Shown here: one piece after another, positions 35,696-45,113 of the stretch
How the letters are laid out: each line of letters opens with the position of its first letter
Numbering within the stretch: the first letter of the stretch is position 1
Assembly (NCBI RefSeq): GCF_015710975.1
Contig: NZ_CP049783.1
Coordinates: forward strand, 4,988,501-5,052,500
DNA from: Paenibacillus polymyxa
Lineage (GTDB): Bacteria > Bacillota > Bacilli > Paenibacillales > Paenibacillaceae
Direction: 5' to 3'
DNA: 64,000 nt
Position numbers and translations under genes: made by a program
Notes under the pieces: model-generated
Told to the model about the DNA's origin: nothing
Database searches by the model: none
Seen by the model: the letters and a program-made list of their open reading frames with translations, nothing else

Positions 35696-35936
35696 TCTAA
35701 CGCCTCCACAAAATAAAAGTAAAAATCTGTTTAATTGCAATTACCTAACCATATTATCACTAAAATAATAAAAATATCACCTGTTATTTTTGACGATAAT
35801 CATTTCATGACGAAGTAAAGCAAAAACGGTTAGTTCCTACTCGTTGGATAACAATGTTTAGCCTCTGCGCTATCTTATTAACGCAATCTCCTACTTATTT
35901 ATTTTCAATGGTAGATCATCAAAAACATATATGGAA

Positions 35937-36824
35937 CTAAGTTGTTTGTTTGGAAATCGTCGCAAAATATTTTACAACTATCTCGCGGAATTCCTGAGCA
36001 GCCTGCGAAATATACCGATTCCTGTTCCATAATAAAGCAATTTCCCGTATCAATTCGTGATTCTCTACCTGGAGGTATTTGAGATGTTCCTGCGAATTTC
36101 GTGCCGTGCTCGGTATGAAAGCTATGCCAATTTCGGCTTCCACAAGAGTACTAAGCCTTGCAGGTTCATCCCCCTCATACACATATTTAGGCACAAATCC
36201 TTCCGACATGCATACAGAGTCCACTAAATCACGAGTACCATAGCCTCTCTTTACGCCGACAAACCATTCTTCCCTTAGCTCTGTCAAGGATACGCTATTT
36301 CGATCCGCAAGCCGATGCCCCTTTGGAACAGCTACAAGAATGGGGTCGATACATACGATTTTACATTCGATGTCATTCCCTTCAACAGGAGGTGAGGATA
36401 AGCAAAAATCAACCTCCCCTCTATGAAGAAGTGTAACCATTTCCTGCGTGGTCAGCATTTGCACATGAAATTGAATATAGGGTCGTTTTCTCCGAAACTC
36501 TCTAAGGATATTTGGCAATGTGCTTGCAGTGGTCACAGCTAATTCGAGAGTTCCAAGTTCTGGATTGGATAAGTCGCTAAGCTCCTGCTTCCCTTGTTCT
36601 AATTCAAACAAAGCCCTTTCTGCACGGTGAAGAAATTTGCTCCCGAACTCATTCAATCGCAGTTTTCTCCCTGTTCGATCGAATAAAGGGACCCCCAGAT
36701 CTTCCTCCAAGCGTTGAATCGTTTTGCTGAGCGACGATTGAGTAACGTGCAGACTTCGTGCAGCTTCTGTTACATGTTCCAAACGAGCTACAGCGAGAAA
36801 ATATTGCAGTTGAAGAAGTTCCAA
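35937..36824 (-). CDS. LysR-family regulator
   Basis: About 295 residues; the TTG at 36824 (MELLQLQYFL) has GGAGG seven bases upstream, so the ATG at 36842 is not favoured. N-terminal helix-turn-helix (HVTEAARSLHVTQSSLSKTI) and a type-2 periplasmic fold sensor domain. It diverges from the MFS gene at 36937 across 112 bases and probably controls it; it could also affect the Tet-like gene. Confidence 0.88.
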   Translation of the reverse strand: MELLQLQYFLAVARLEHVTEAARSLHVTQSSLSKTIQRLEEDLGVPLFDRTGRKLRLNEFGSKFLHRAERALFELEQGKQELSDLSNPELGTLELAVTTASTLPNILREFRRKRPYIQFHVQMLTTQEMVTLLHRGEVDFCLSSPPVEGNDIECKIVCIDPILVAVPKGHRLADRNSVSLTELREEWFVGVKRGYGTRDLVDSVCMSEGFVPKYVYEGDEPARLSTLVEAEIGIAFIPSTARNSQEHLKYLQVENHELIREIALLWNRNRYISQAAQEFREIVVKYFATISKQTT

Positions 36825-36936
36825 ATCGCATCCTCCATTCATTCCCTCAAGTCAATGAGATTATAACATCAAATGCATTGGAATGAATAATCGATTTCGA
36901 GTACGATGACATTAATTCGCTATAGGGGGACCAGAA

Positions 36937-38322
36937 ATGAGTGTTCGCAGCTGGTGGTTAATGATTTCAGTTGGTCTAGGGATACTATTGAATCCATTAA
37001 ATTCTTCGATGGTTTCTGTTGCTATTCCAAGTCTGCAAAAGGTATTTCGCCTTGACTTTACAGGTGTTTCCTGGATTATTTTTTCTTTCTATATTGCAAG
37101 CAGCATCGCTCAACCTGTCATGGGCAAAGCCAGCGATTTATTCGGTCGTAGAAAGATATTTCTTACAGGTCTTGTTGTATCATTCATTGCATCATTACTA
37201 GCCCCATTGTCACCAAACTTTGGATCGCTCATCGTGTTCCGCATTGTGCAATCCATCGGAACAAGCATGATGGTTGGGGTTGGAATGGCCATTGTTCGAA
37301 TCCATATTACAGAGAAACAAGCGACTGCGCTGTCTGTTTTGTCCATTTTCCTATCAGGAGCGGCAGCAATTGGACCCTTTATTGGCGGGGTTTTGATTCA
37401 TTGGTGGAATTGGCCTGCCATCTTTTTCATCAATATTCCGTTTGTGGTAGCCAGCTTTCTATTGGCTTGGAGGACTATTCCTAAGGACGAATCACCAACA
37501 TCCGTTGCACGCAACATGTCCTTTCGTAAATGGTTTGATTTAATTGATGCAAGAGGAATCCTGCTCTTCACATTAGGGCTGGTTGCCTTGCTCGTTGGAT
37601 TACTCTCGGCAAAATCATCTGGGCATATCTCGTTAGAAAACGTCATTGTCGGGTTAATAGGCCTCGGTGCGCTGGGGGCATTCGTACGATATGAGTTAAA
37701 AGCGACGTCACCCTTTATTCCTTTACGCACGTTCGCCAAATATCCTGCGTTGACTTGGGTTAATGTCGAATTCATGTTCGTTAACGTACTCTATTACTCG
37801 CTTTTTTTCGGGCTTCCGTCCTACTTGCAAGTGGTAAGGCATGTAAGCGAGTTCCAAACAGGGATTCTCATGCTAAGCTTAGGCTTGTGCTCGCTAGCTG
37901 CTTCTCCAATAGCAGGACGATGGATTGATAAATCAGGACCCAGACCGGCATTACTGGTATCCGCAATCCTGATGACATTGGGATCTGTGTGGCTTGTAAC
38001 ATTAAATCCAACTTCTCCGGTGATCAGCGTGTGTTTGGCTTTGGCTGCATTCGGTATTAGCAACGGACTGAACAATGTAGGTATGCAAGCAGCCTTGTTC
38101 CAAAGTTCTCCAAAAGAAATAATCGGTGTAGCATCCGGATTGTTTAATACATCAAGATATCTGGGAACCATTTTCTCTTCATTGTTGATAGGTATCGTAA
38201 TGGGAGGTAAGTTCAGCTTCGAGGGATTTCAAGTGCTTGGGATTGTCCTTACGGTAATTGCATTGACTTTGGTATTCATGAGTCGGCGACGCCGGGAGTC
38301 AGGACAATTGCGAGAGTCATAG
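36937..38322 (+). CDS. DHA2-family MFS drug efflux transporter
   Basis: A 461-residue, 14-helix antiporter: NSSMVSVAIPSLQ (motif D1-like), GKASDLFGRRKIF (motif A, about 67-79), IGPFIGGVLIHWWNW (motif C), GRWIDKSGPRPAL in the second half. AGGGGG precedes the ATG. It is distinct from the Tet-like pump on the other strand. Substrates are unknown; a role in antibiotic or toxic-compound export under the divergent LysR is inferred. Confidence 0.88.
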   Translation: MSVRSWWLMISVGLGILLNPLNSSMVSVAIPSLQKVFRLDFTGVSWIIFSFYIASSIAQPVMGKASDLFGRRKIFLTGLVVSFIASLLAPLSPNFGSLIVFRIVQSIGTSMMVGVGMAIVRIHITEKQATALSVLSIFLSGAAAIGPFIGGVLIHWWNWPAIFFINIPFVVASFLLAWRTIPKDESPTSVARNMSFRKWFDLIDARGILLFTLGLVALLVGLLSAKSSGHISLENVIVGLIGLGALGAFVRYELKATSPFIPLRTFAKYPALTWVNVEFMFVNVLYYSLFFGLPSYLQVVRHVSEFQTGILMLSLGLCSLAASPIAGRWIDKSGPRPALLVSAILMTLGSVWLVTLNPTSPVISVCLALAAFGISNGLNNVGMQAALFQSSPKEIIGVASGLFNTSRYLGTIFSSLLIGIVMGGKFSFEGFQVLGIVLTVIALTLVFMSRRRRESGQLRES

Positions 38323-38401
38323 GTTCACCGTTTCTTCAAATAAACCCCTCTACTCTTTATTTAACGTTAATTTTTCAACGAAAGAGAAAGGAGTTTAGTT
38401 A

Positions 38402-38429
38402 AAAAACAGCCGAGCGATCGGCTGTTTTT
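38402..38429. terminator. Bidirectional terminator
   Basis: Perfect 12-bp stem AAAAACAGCCGA / TCGGCTGTTTTT with a four-base loop, between convergent genes. Confidence 0.85.
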
Positions 38430-38481
38430 GGTAGCGATGGGTAAGTGACAATAATTCCAGTTCACAGCCCTAATCCAGCTC

Positions 38482-38589
38482 TCAAATCCCTTTATGCAAA
38501 GGTAAATTAGCTTGTCTCATCAGGACAGTCATTTGCGCTCGATGGTGTGCTTGATGCATTACGGTAAAACGCAGTGAAGCCCTGTTCGC
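38482..38589 (-). pseudogene. C-terminal remnant of a DinB-family protein
   Basis: The minus strand reads ANRASLRFTVMHQAHHRAQM then TVLMRQANLPLHKGI to a TGA at 38482-38484. The HQAHHRAQ motif carries the last two metal-ligand histidines of DinB-type four-helix proteins. The rest of the gene is absent, replaced upstream by the 3' end of the SDR gene. Confidence 0.6.
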
Positions 38590-38599
38590 AGTAAAAATA

Positions 38600-39394
38600 T
38601 TAAAAAATAGTTGGCACCATTCCCCCATCTATACGGATTGGAGAGCCCTTAAATGCGGCTGCATAAGGACTACATACAAATGTAGCTAGTCTACCTATTT
38701 CTATAGGTCTAATAAATCGTTGTATTTCGGATTGAGGCAGGTTTGCGGCCATAAATTGTTTCTCTTTTTCTAAAAAAGTCATATCATCATTGGCATAAAT
38801 ATCTTCAATAATTTGGTGTACATTTTCAGAAAGCGTTGGTCCTGGCATAATCGTATTGACTGTAACTTCTGCTCCTATTGTTAATTTAGATAAGCTTTTT
38901 GACAGTGATAACAGCATCGATTTGGTCATACAATACTGTGGCATTTGCCCTGAAGGCATGATTGCTTCTTCACTCGCAATAAAAATAATACGGCCATAAT
39001 TGTTTTTCAACATTTTAGGTAAATAAAATTTAGATAATCCGTTTGCAGCAAGAACATTAGTACGGAAATATCTTTCCCATACTTCATCGTCAACGTCTTC
39101 ATATTGCATAATTTCATAAATCCCCATATTATTCACTAAGATATCGATATTGGGGTATTTTTCAAACAAAACCTCCCTCTGCTCCAGATCCACAATATCG
39201 GCTGTAGCATTTTGAGGAAAGGTCGTTGGAAAATTTGATTTTATTTCATTTACAGTTTGTTCTACCTCTTTATTATTCCGTCCATTAATAAGTACATTCA
39301 CACCTTCTTTAGCAAGCTCAATGGCTATTGCTTTACCTATACCTTTTGTAGACCCTGTAACTAAAGCTGTTTTATTGTTTAATCCCATATCCAT
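38600..39394 (-). CDS. SDR-family oxidoreductase
   Basis: A 264-residue short-chain dehydrogenase: TGSTKGIGKAIA (about 13-24), VNNMGIYE (NNAG position with Met for Ala), Ser in IASEEA position weakly kept, and YCMTKSM as the Tyr-X3-Lys site. The region after the active site (TIMPGPTLSENVHQIIEDIY) is longer than usual. Substrate is unknown. GGGAG precedes the ATG. The nearest regulator is the frameshifted AraC gene upstream. Confidence 0.85.
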   Translation of the reverse strand: MDMGLNNKTALVTGSTKGIGKAIAIELAKEGVNVLINGRNNKEVEQTVNEIKSNFPTTFPQNATADIVDLEQREVLFEKYPNIDILVNNMGIYEIMQYEDVDDEVWERYFRTNVLAANGLSKFYLPKMLKNNYGRIIFIASEEAIMPSGQMPQYCMTKSMLLSLSKSLSKLTIGAEVTVNTIMPGPTLSENVHQIIEDIYANDDMTFLEKEKQFMAANLPQSEIQRFIRPIEIGRLATFVCSPYAAAFKGSPIRIDGGMVPTIF

Positions 39395-39606
39395 AATACT
39401 TTTCTCCCTCTCATTCGTTTATCTTTGCTGGTAAGCGAATTCTTAGCTTATTTTAAAACAACCTTAAGCTCTGGTATCTGATTATATTACCTTGGGCAGC
39501 AATGCTCAGTAACTAGCATATAGCGCCAAAGTTCTTGTTTAACACGCCAGATGAATAAGGTCAGTAATTACAAGCTCTCTGTAGAATGAATGGAGTTGGG
39601 AAACTA

Positions 39607-40655
39607 TTAATAGATAGTCGATCTTCCTAGCGATTCTTTTGATATCGAGTTGGTATCTAAATGTGTAGTGCGCCAATTTGAAGGAGTATCCCCTTCCCAA
39701 AGACGAAAAGCGCGGTAAAATGAGTTCTGGTCTTCATATCCAATCAAAAAGGCCACTTCTTTTATATCAAGCGAGGGATCTGCCAAGTATTCTAGTGCCT
39801 GCTCATGTCTAGCTTGTGTTAACAGTTGTTTAAAGCTCGTATTGTCGTCAGTAAGCCGGCGCTGCAAGGTACGATCGCTCATTCTGAGCTCCTTCGCCAC
39901 AGCCTGAATGTCGGGGCGTCCTCCGGTGAGGCTACGTTTTATAATCCATTTGACCGCCTCAGTAATTGAGCGGCTGCACTGTTCATCCAGCGACCGGTCC
40001 AGAGCGGGTGTGAGAATCTCTAACAACTCTTGGTTGTATGAGACAAAAGTTCGGTCCAGATCTCTTCGATATAACGTCAATCGATTACATTTTGCACCAA
40101 CCTGGACACTACACCCAAAATAAGCTTCAAGAACCTGCACATCTCCCATGGATTGCGAAAATTCTACGAGCTGCGCCGTCAAAGGCTGGCCAGTGCCTCG
40201 GCGCCCAAGCTCCAGAAGACATGCAAGTGTAATACCCGTCAGCATCGGTGGACCGGGCTGTTTGGTATATAGCCATTCCAGTTCTATGGTACAGTGCTCC
40301 CCTCCTCAGTGACACGTAAGGTTTCGGGAGGACATAGTTGTTTGTACCGAGCCATTCGGTTTAGAGCGTCGCGGTAGTCACGAGCGTGGTAAGTCGCTAA
40401 GACGGTCGGTGGGTACTTCGCTGTCTCAAAGACAGTTGCAAGCTTAACGATTCCTTTTGCAGTGTCACCAATGAGATCGGAATATGCCTGCCAGATCGCG
40501 AGATATTGTACGCTTGTGACTACGGGCTCATGAATAATGGTGAGCGGCAGTCTTGCTTTACAAGCTACGTCGTGAGCGGAAATTCCTAATTGATACAAAC
40601 CTGTCCAAAATCCTGGTGGAATTTTAATATGGTCAGAAGTATGAGACTTCTTCAT
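39607..40655 (-). pseudogene. AraC-family regulator split by a frameshift
   Basis: The N-terminal part (ATG at 40655, ending at 40284) and C-terminal part (open through 39607) fit one protein of about 345 residues. At the run GAGGAGGGGAGC near 40299-40302 the frame must shift to continue as CTIELEWLYTKQPGPP and then MLTGITLACLLEL. The first part matches the N-terminal domain of OruR/ArgR-type AraC proteins (VQYLAIWQAYSDLIGD); the second has the AraC helix-turn-helix (VAKELRMSDRTLQRRL and VAFLIGYEDQNSFYRAFRLW). Lesion or homopolymer error. Confidence 0.78.
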
Positions 40656-40918
40656 ACATAGAGACCTCCTTTATTACTTCCATTTTACCTACTAATTGCA
40701 CTCTCTGATCATTCCAGTATAGTGAATTTTGTTAATATATGCTTACTGAATGTTTGACCACCATAATAAAAAAGCAACCGGCATACCGGTTGCTTTTGAG
40801 TCATTTCTACTTCCAAGTTTATTTTCAAGAACATCAGGGTGTATCAACGTGTATGTTAAATTACTATGTTAAAGTATTCTATATTCATAACACCTGGCAG
40901 CATAAGAAGATTTTGTAT
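40656..40918. other. Spacer before namA 3' end
   Basis: 263 bases without a gene; contains the namA terminator at 40766-40797. Confidence 0.5.
40766..40797. terminator. Terminator of namA
   Basis: Perfect 12-bp stem AAAAGCAACCGG (40770-40781) / CCGGTTGCTTTT (40786-40797) with a four-base loop; on the minus strand followed by TTATTATGG. Confidence 0.8.
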
Positions 40919-41941
40919 CTAAAAACCTGTAGTATACTGTTTCGGGATCGTTATTTCTTTTTTCAAGTTTGTTGCGGCTTCAAGAGCCCAGTAAGGATTT
41001 CTTAACATTCCTCTCCCGACAGCCACAAGATCTGCATCTTCATTTCCTACTACAGCGTTAGCTAGGATCGGATCATCGAGTCTTCCGACTGCAATGACTG
41101 GAACTTCGAGTGCTTGTCTGATTTCTCGAGCAAGTGTCACTTGGTATGCTGCGTGACTGCCTGGTCTACCCCACGCAGCGATAGGTCCTTCCCCGCCTGA
41201 AGAAATATCAAAAATATCTACTCCTGCTTGTTGATATTCTTTGGCAAAAGAAATGCTTTCTTGAATGTCGTATCCTCCTGCTACGTATTCTTTAGCGGAA
41301 ATGCGCATGATAAGCGGCATGTCTTCCGGCATCTCTGCCTTGGCTGCCTGAATAACTTCTCGACCAAATTTCAGGAGATCTTTCCCGTATTCATCATCTC
41401 TTTGGTTGGTAAGAGGAGAGTGAAATTGATGGATTAAGTATCCGTGAGCTCCATGTAATTCAATGGCATCAACTCCGGCCTTCACAGCACGTGCTACAGC
41501 ACCGCGGAACTTCTCCACCATTTCATTAACTTCTTGTGTTGAAAGAGCTCTAGGTAATTTAGATTTCTCATCAAATGGAATAGCGGACGGAGCAACAGGC
41601 ACTTCAGCATCTTCTGCTTTACGTCCAGCATGAGCAATTTGGATACCTACTTTTGCTCCATAACTATGGCAGGCATCTACAATTCTTTTCAATGCAGGAA
41701 TTTGCTCATCAGACCACAATCCCAGGTCAAAGTCAGAAATACGTCCATCTGGTTCTACATCAGTCATTTCAACTATAATGAATCCAGTTCCACCAATTGC
41801 ACGACTTACGTAGTGCATGAAATGCCAATCGGTAGCTATACCATCTTTCTTGTCAACAGAATATTGACACATTGGAGGCATGACGACCCGGTTCTTTAAT
41901 TCCAAGCCTTTAAATTTATAAGCACTAAATAAATCTTTCAT
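40919..41941 (-). CDS. namA: NamA-type NADPH dehydrogenase (old yellow enzyme)
   Basis: A 340-residue FMN enzyme, close in length to B. subtilis YqjM/NamA (338). The ATG at 41941 (MKDLFSAYKFKGLELKNR) has AAAGGGG upstream; a longer frame to 42031 runs through the operator region. Motifs: VVMPPMCQYSVD with the regulatory Cys, HFMHYVSRAIGG, IQIAHAGRK, ELHGAHGYLIHQF, and RISAKEYVAGGYD. It reduces alpha,beta-unsaturated carbonyls, quinones and nitro-compounds. A MarR regulator lies upstream on the same strand with ATGCAT repeats before namA. Confidence 0.93.
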   Translation of the reverse strand: MKDLFSAYKFKGLELKNRVVMPPMCQYSVDKKDGIATDWHFMHYVSRAIGGTGFIIVEMTDVEPDGRISDFDLGLWSDEQIPALKRIVDACHSYGAKVGIQIAHAGRKAEDAEVPVAPSAIPFDEKSKLPRALSTQEVNEMVEKFRGAVARAVKAGVDAIELHGAHGYLIHQFHSPLTNQRDDEYGKDLLKFGREVIQAAKAEMPEDMPLIMRISAKEYVAGGYDIQESISFAKEYQQAGVDIFDISSGGEGPIAAWGRPGSHAAYQVTLAREIRQALEVPVIAVGRLDDPILANAVVGNEDADLVAVGRGMLRNPYWALEAATNLKKEITIPKQYTTGF

Positions 41942-41985
41942 TAAGAAAGACCCCTTTCTAGGTTTTATAGTGAACACTATATTAA

Positions 41986-42019
41986 ATGCATGCACATGCA
42001 TATAATACAGCATGCATTT
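41986..42019. promoter_or_regulatory. ATGCAT inverted repeats before namA
   Basis: ATGCATG (41986-41992), CATGCAT (41996-42002) and CATGCAT (42011-42017) form nested palindromes in the namA promoter region. One more ATGCAT lies at the start of the MarR gene (42579-42584). Probable MarR operators. Confidence 0.5.
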
Positions 42020-42054
42020 TTTATTTGTCAACTACCGTTTAAACTATGCATTTA

Positions 42055-42092
42055 CGTAAATAAAGGCCCAGAGATTGTATTCTCTAGACCTA
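42055..42092 (-). terminator. Probable terminator of the MarR gene
   Basis: On the minus strand AGGTCTAGAGA pairs with TCTCTGGGCCT, followed by TTTATTTACG. The stem is imperfect. Confidence 0.5.
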
Positions 42093-42156
42093 GGGTTAAA
42101 TTTTACTCTATTCAGACATTAAATTTCGTATTAAGTTTTAATTTTATATGAAAGAA

Positions 42157-42584
42157 TTATATTTTTTCAATGAGTGATTGTAATTTTTGCTTCAACTCAT
42201 CTTTTGAAAGGACTGACTCCAGAATCTGGTTGAAGGTTTCGAGCGCTCTATCAAATTTCTTTTCACCAAAATCGGTCATGCTTGTATAGATTCCCCGACG
42301 ATCATCTTCACATATATGTCTTTGCAAAGCTCCGCAGCTTTTTGCTTCCATTCTGACTACCAGTCTAGATAATGCACTTTGGCTTAACCCAACCATCTCT
42401 TGTAAATGCTGCAATCTCAATTTCTTTTCCTCGGTTTGAGATAAGAAATACAGAACCAAAAATTCATTTAAGGATAAACTATAGTTTTCTTGAAGTGCAT
42501 GTTCCAATTCATCGTTTATGTTCGATTGGAGTTTAGTAAGGACAGCCAAATATTTAAAAGTTCGATAGTATTGTTGTTATGCAT
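42157..42584 (-). CDS. MarR-family regulator of namA, probable N-terminal frameshift
   Basis: From a TTG at 42549 the frame gives a 130-residue MarR protein (LQHLQEMVGLSQSALSRLVV helix-turn-helix; RHICEDDRRGIY wing). However, an ATG at 42584 in the next frame reads MHNNNTIELLNIWLS and joins well to LTKLQSNINDELEHAL if one C is added at 42540-42541. The full protein would be about 142 residues. It lies upstream of namA on the same strand and probably senses an electrophile or phenolic; MarR proteins often regulate OYE genes. Confidence 0.72.
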
Positions 42585-42838
42585 TTCGACTCACCCGTTC
42601 TATTCTAAAGTATAAATAACACATATTATAGGAGTCATTATAGGGAATAATTAATTCTATCAGGGTTACCGGAAATGGTCAAAACCCTTAAGAACAGATA
42701 GAGGTTATAAAAAATCCTTTCTGAAGCAGTGACTTAAGTGGTCAACACAAAAACACCTTTCAAAATCGGCCTCCCTTTTAGAAATGGAAGCATTCTCCTG
42801 AAGGTGTTTTTGTTTTGAAACCCATTGTAGTTTACTAA
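42585..42838. other. Spacer with terminator
   Basis: Nothing found except the hairpin at 42749-42811. Confidence 0.5.
42749..42816. terminator. Bidirectional terminator
   Basis: AAAAACACCTT (42749-42759) pairs with AAGGTGTTTTT (42801-42811), followed by GTTTT; it serves the small secreted protein gene on the minus strand. Confidence 0.7.
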
Positions 42839-43102
42839 TTATTTATGGTCAGATACTCTTTTGCGCATTCCAGCCAGTCCCAGTAACCCAAGTAAGCCAA
42901 TCCATCCCCAATCCATATCGTTGTCATTATCTACGGCGTTTGTTCGTACACTGTTAGCGTTGTAGGTTGAATTGTTGTTGTGATAAGCGTTATTAGCTGT
43001 GTCATTGGCCACATCTACATTTGCACTTTGTGCTGATGAAGGAACGACTAAAGCTGCAAAGAAGAACATGGAAGCTACAGCAGTGACTATTTGTTTTTTC
43101 AT
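42839..43102 (-). CDS. Small secreted protein with WGxxGxxG-type C-terminus
   Basis: An 87-residue protein; the ATG at 43102 (MKKQIVTAVASMFFFAALVV) follows AGGGAGGATT. Signal peptide about 1-25, an Asn/Asp/Ala/Thr-rich middle (NNAYHNNNSTYNANS), and a tail DMDWGWIGLLGLLGLAGMRKR with WGWIGLLG followed by a short hydrophobic helix and basic residues. That is the WGxxGxxG-CTERM pattern seen in Paenibacillus and Bacillus, proposed as a sorting/processing signal. No function is known. It stands alone with its own terminator. Confidence 0.75.
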   Translation of the reverse strand: MKKQIVTAVASMFFFAALVVPSSAQSANVDVANDTANNAYHNNNSTYNANSVRTNAVDNDNDMDWGWIGLLGLLGLAGMRKRVSDHK

Positions 43103-43250
43103 AAAAAGGAATCCTCCCTGAAAGTGTGATGCATATAATTTCTCCAAAAAACTGCTCCTTATTCCATTGTGTAATTACAAATTTATGTGGATACTTTTAA
43201 TCATTAATTGGAACTATAAGATCGGTGTAAAAAATATTAAAGGAGCGGTT

Positions 43251-43772
43251 ATGATGGGAATATTAAGTGGAAATCCAAAAGATGAACCTATGCACTATGG
43301 TGAAATTTCCGGTGTTTGGCAATTTTCATTGGCCGCAAAAGGAGCTCTGTCTTTCTACCAAGCATTCCTGAATCATGCAGGAGATAAGGATTTGAAAAAA
43401 ATATTGGATGCACTCATTGATCAAGCGAAACTTGAAATTAAAGAGTGTGATACACTCCTTACTGATAATGGGATTGCTCCAGCGCCAGCCTTACCAGAAA
43501 GACCTCCAGTGAAACTTGAAGATATTCCTGTTGGTGCGCGCTTTACTGACCCGGAGATTGCTGCTAAAATTGCGTCTGATACCTCATTGGGACTGGTGGC
43601 TTGTAGTCAAGTGATGGGGCAATCCATTAGAGAGGATATAGGGGCCTTGTTTGCAAAATATCATGCTACCAAAACTGCTTTAGGAGTTAAGATTCTTCAA
43701 ATGACTAAAGAAAAAGGATGGCTGGTGCCTCCTCCCCTTCAAGTGAAAAGACCTGAAGCTGTTGAAGTTTAA
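43251..43772 (+). CDS. DUF3231 family protein
   Basis: A 173-residue helical protein; the ATG at 43251 follows AAAGGAGCGG. It has one copy of the DUF3231 pattern: EISGVWQFSLAAKGALSFYQ, DLKKILDALIDQAKLEIKE, and SLGLVACSQVMGQSIREDI. The fold is ferritin-like or CotF-like in related bacilli proteins and is often spore- or stress-associated, but no activity is known. The gene is monocistronic with a terminator at 43828. Confidence 0.82.
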   Translation: MMGILSGNPKDEPMHYGEISGVWQFSLAAKGALSFYQAFLNHAGDKDLKKILDALIDQAKLEIKECDTLLTDNGIAPAPALPERPPVKLEDIPVGARFTDPEIAAKIASDTSLGLVACSQVMGQSIREDIGALFAKYHATKTALGVKILQMTKEKGWLVPPPLQVKRPEAVEV

Positions 43773-43827
43773 AAATAGATTAAATCGCTTCTAGCTATAT
43801 TCAGAACAGATTGAAAGTTAAAACAAT

Positions 43828-43864
43828 AACCCCCATTATCCTTAATATGAGGACAATGGGGGTT
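43828..43864. terminator. Bidirectional terminator
   Basis: AACCCCCATTATCCT pairs with AGGACAATGGGGGTT (14 of 15 bp) between convergent genes. Confidence 0.8.
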
Positions 43865-43882
43865 AGATTTGTTTACAATTCA

Positions 43883-44947
43883 TTAAATATCTCTTCGAAT
43901 CACGCTTTTGTTCGCTGCCGCCTCAAAAATTGTCTCAATCAGCACCAGTACACGGTGCACTTCTTCGCTTTTGATCGCAAGCTCGGCTTTTCCTTCAATG
44001 GTGGAGACAAAATTTTCGTAAAAGCTTTCTGCAGCAGCAGGTATTTTCTCAATCGGGAACTTAAGGGTGGATTCCTCAGACGGAGGTGCCATCGTTTTGG
44101 TCAATCCTTGACCTGCTTGAATCGGTTTGGGTTCCACGTGAGCGACATCTGGATTCCGAGTGACAATCTCTCCGCTCAAATCCCAATCCTTGATCACTGC
44201 GGTTCCTTCGGTTCCTTTAACATACCAACGCGGCAACTTTACGTAATTCGTTGTACCTACTTCAATGACCGCTGTAAGACCGTCCTTAAACTCAATGAAG
44301 CTACTAAAGCCGTCATCCACTTCTGTCCCCAAAATATAACTTAAGGTAGCGGTCACACTTTCGATTTGACTGTCCGTAATCTGAAGTAGCTGATCCAACA
44401 GATGCACTCCCCAATCCAGCAGCATTCCTCCACCATACGCCTTCAATTGCCGCCAATCGCCTGGAATGCCGTTAGCTCCCTGAACCCGCGATTCCAGATG
44501 GAAAAGATCGCCAACAGTCTTCTTACTGATTAAATCTTTGACAATACGGAAGTCTTCATCCCATCTGCGATTCTGATGTACTGTAAACAGACGATTTTCT
44601 TGCTTGGCCACCTCGACAATATCTAAGAAATCTGCGCTCGTGATCGTAACGGGCTTTTCACAAATAACATGTTTGCCAGCTTGCAATGCTTGGATTGCAA
44701 TTTCTTTATGAACGTCATTAGGCGTTGCTATTAATACAATATCTACGTCCTGATCGCCGAGAACGGCATCTAGACTGGCATAAGTTTTATAGCCGGCTGC
44801 TGCAGCCAATTCCATCCGATAATCGACAATATCATATACACCGCCAATGGCAAGCTGCTCAATAGGTTCAATTAATTGAACGTGGTAGCTTCCCATACCT
44901 CCATAACCAATAATAACTACATTGTATTTCCGATTGTCCATTTTCAT
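43883..44947 (-). CDS. Gfo/Idh/MocA-family sugar dehydrogenase
   Basis: About 354 residues; the ATG at 44947 (or 44941) follows AGGAGTGGAAGG. N-terminal Rossmann fold VVIIGYGGMGSYHV, the family's ICEKPVT (Lys-Pro, about 96), then the C-terminal beta-sheet domain with GGGMLLDWGVHLLDQLL (active-site His). These enzymes oxidise or reduce sugars and polyols with NAD(P). The promoter at 45062-45113 is nearly the same as that of the alpha-amylase gene, so the two genes appear to share a regulator and probably a substrate family. Confidence 0.9.
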   Translation of the reverse strand: MKMDNRKYNVVIIGYGGMGSYHVQLIEPIEQLAIGGVYDIVDYRMELAAAAGYKTYASLDAVLGDQDVDIVLIATPNDVHKEIAIQALQAGKHVICEKPVTITSADFLDIVEVAKQENRLFTVHQNRRWDEDFRIVKDLISKKTVGDLFHLESRVQGANGIPGDWRQLKAYGGGMLLDWGVHLLDQLLQITDSQIESVTATLSYILGTEVDDGFSSFIEFKDGLTAVIEVGTTNYVKLPRWYVKGTEGTAVIKDWDLSGEIVTRNPDVAHVEPKPIQAGQGLTKTMAPPSEESTLKFPIEKIPAAAESFYENFVSTIEGKAELAIKSEEVHRVLVLIETIFEAAANKSVIRRDI

Positions 44948-45061
44948 TTTCCTTCCACTCCTAAATTGAGCCACCACCTATCAAACGGTTGCTCACGGAT
45001 CGAATTCAATTGTAAATCGGTTACTGCCATGCAGGTCATCCGTAAGATGTTATTGCATACG

Positions 45062-45113
45062 CTTTCATTATAAAGGAAATCTTTCCCCAAAAAAAGGGGG
45101 ATATTAAGATCTA
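45062..45113 (-). promoter_or_regulatory. Promoter module shared with the amylase gene, copy 1
   Basis: Minus strand: TAGAT-N2-TAATATCCCCC, T7, GGGGAAAGATTTCC, then TTTATAATGAAAGCG. The CCCC-T7-GGGG core sits where an activator would contact the -35 region, and TATAAT is at 45067-45072. Start codon is about 120 bases downstream. The element overlaps the 3' end of the glycosylase-like gene. Confidence 0.65.
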
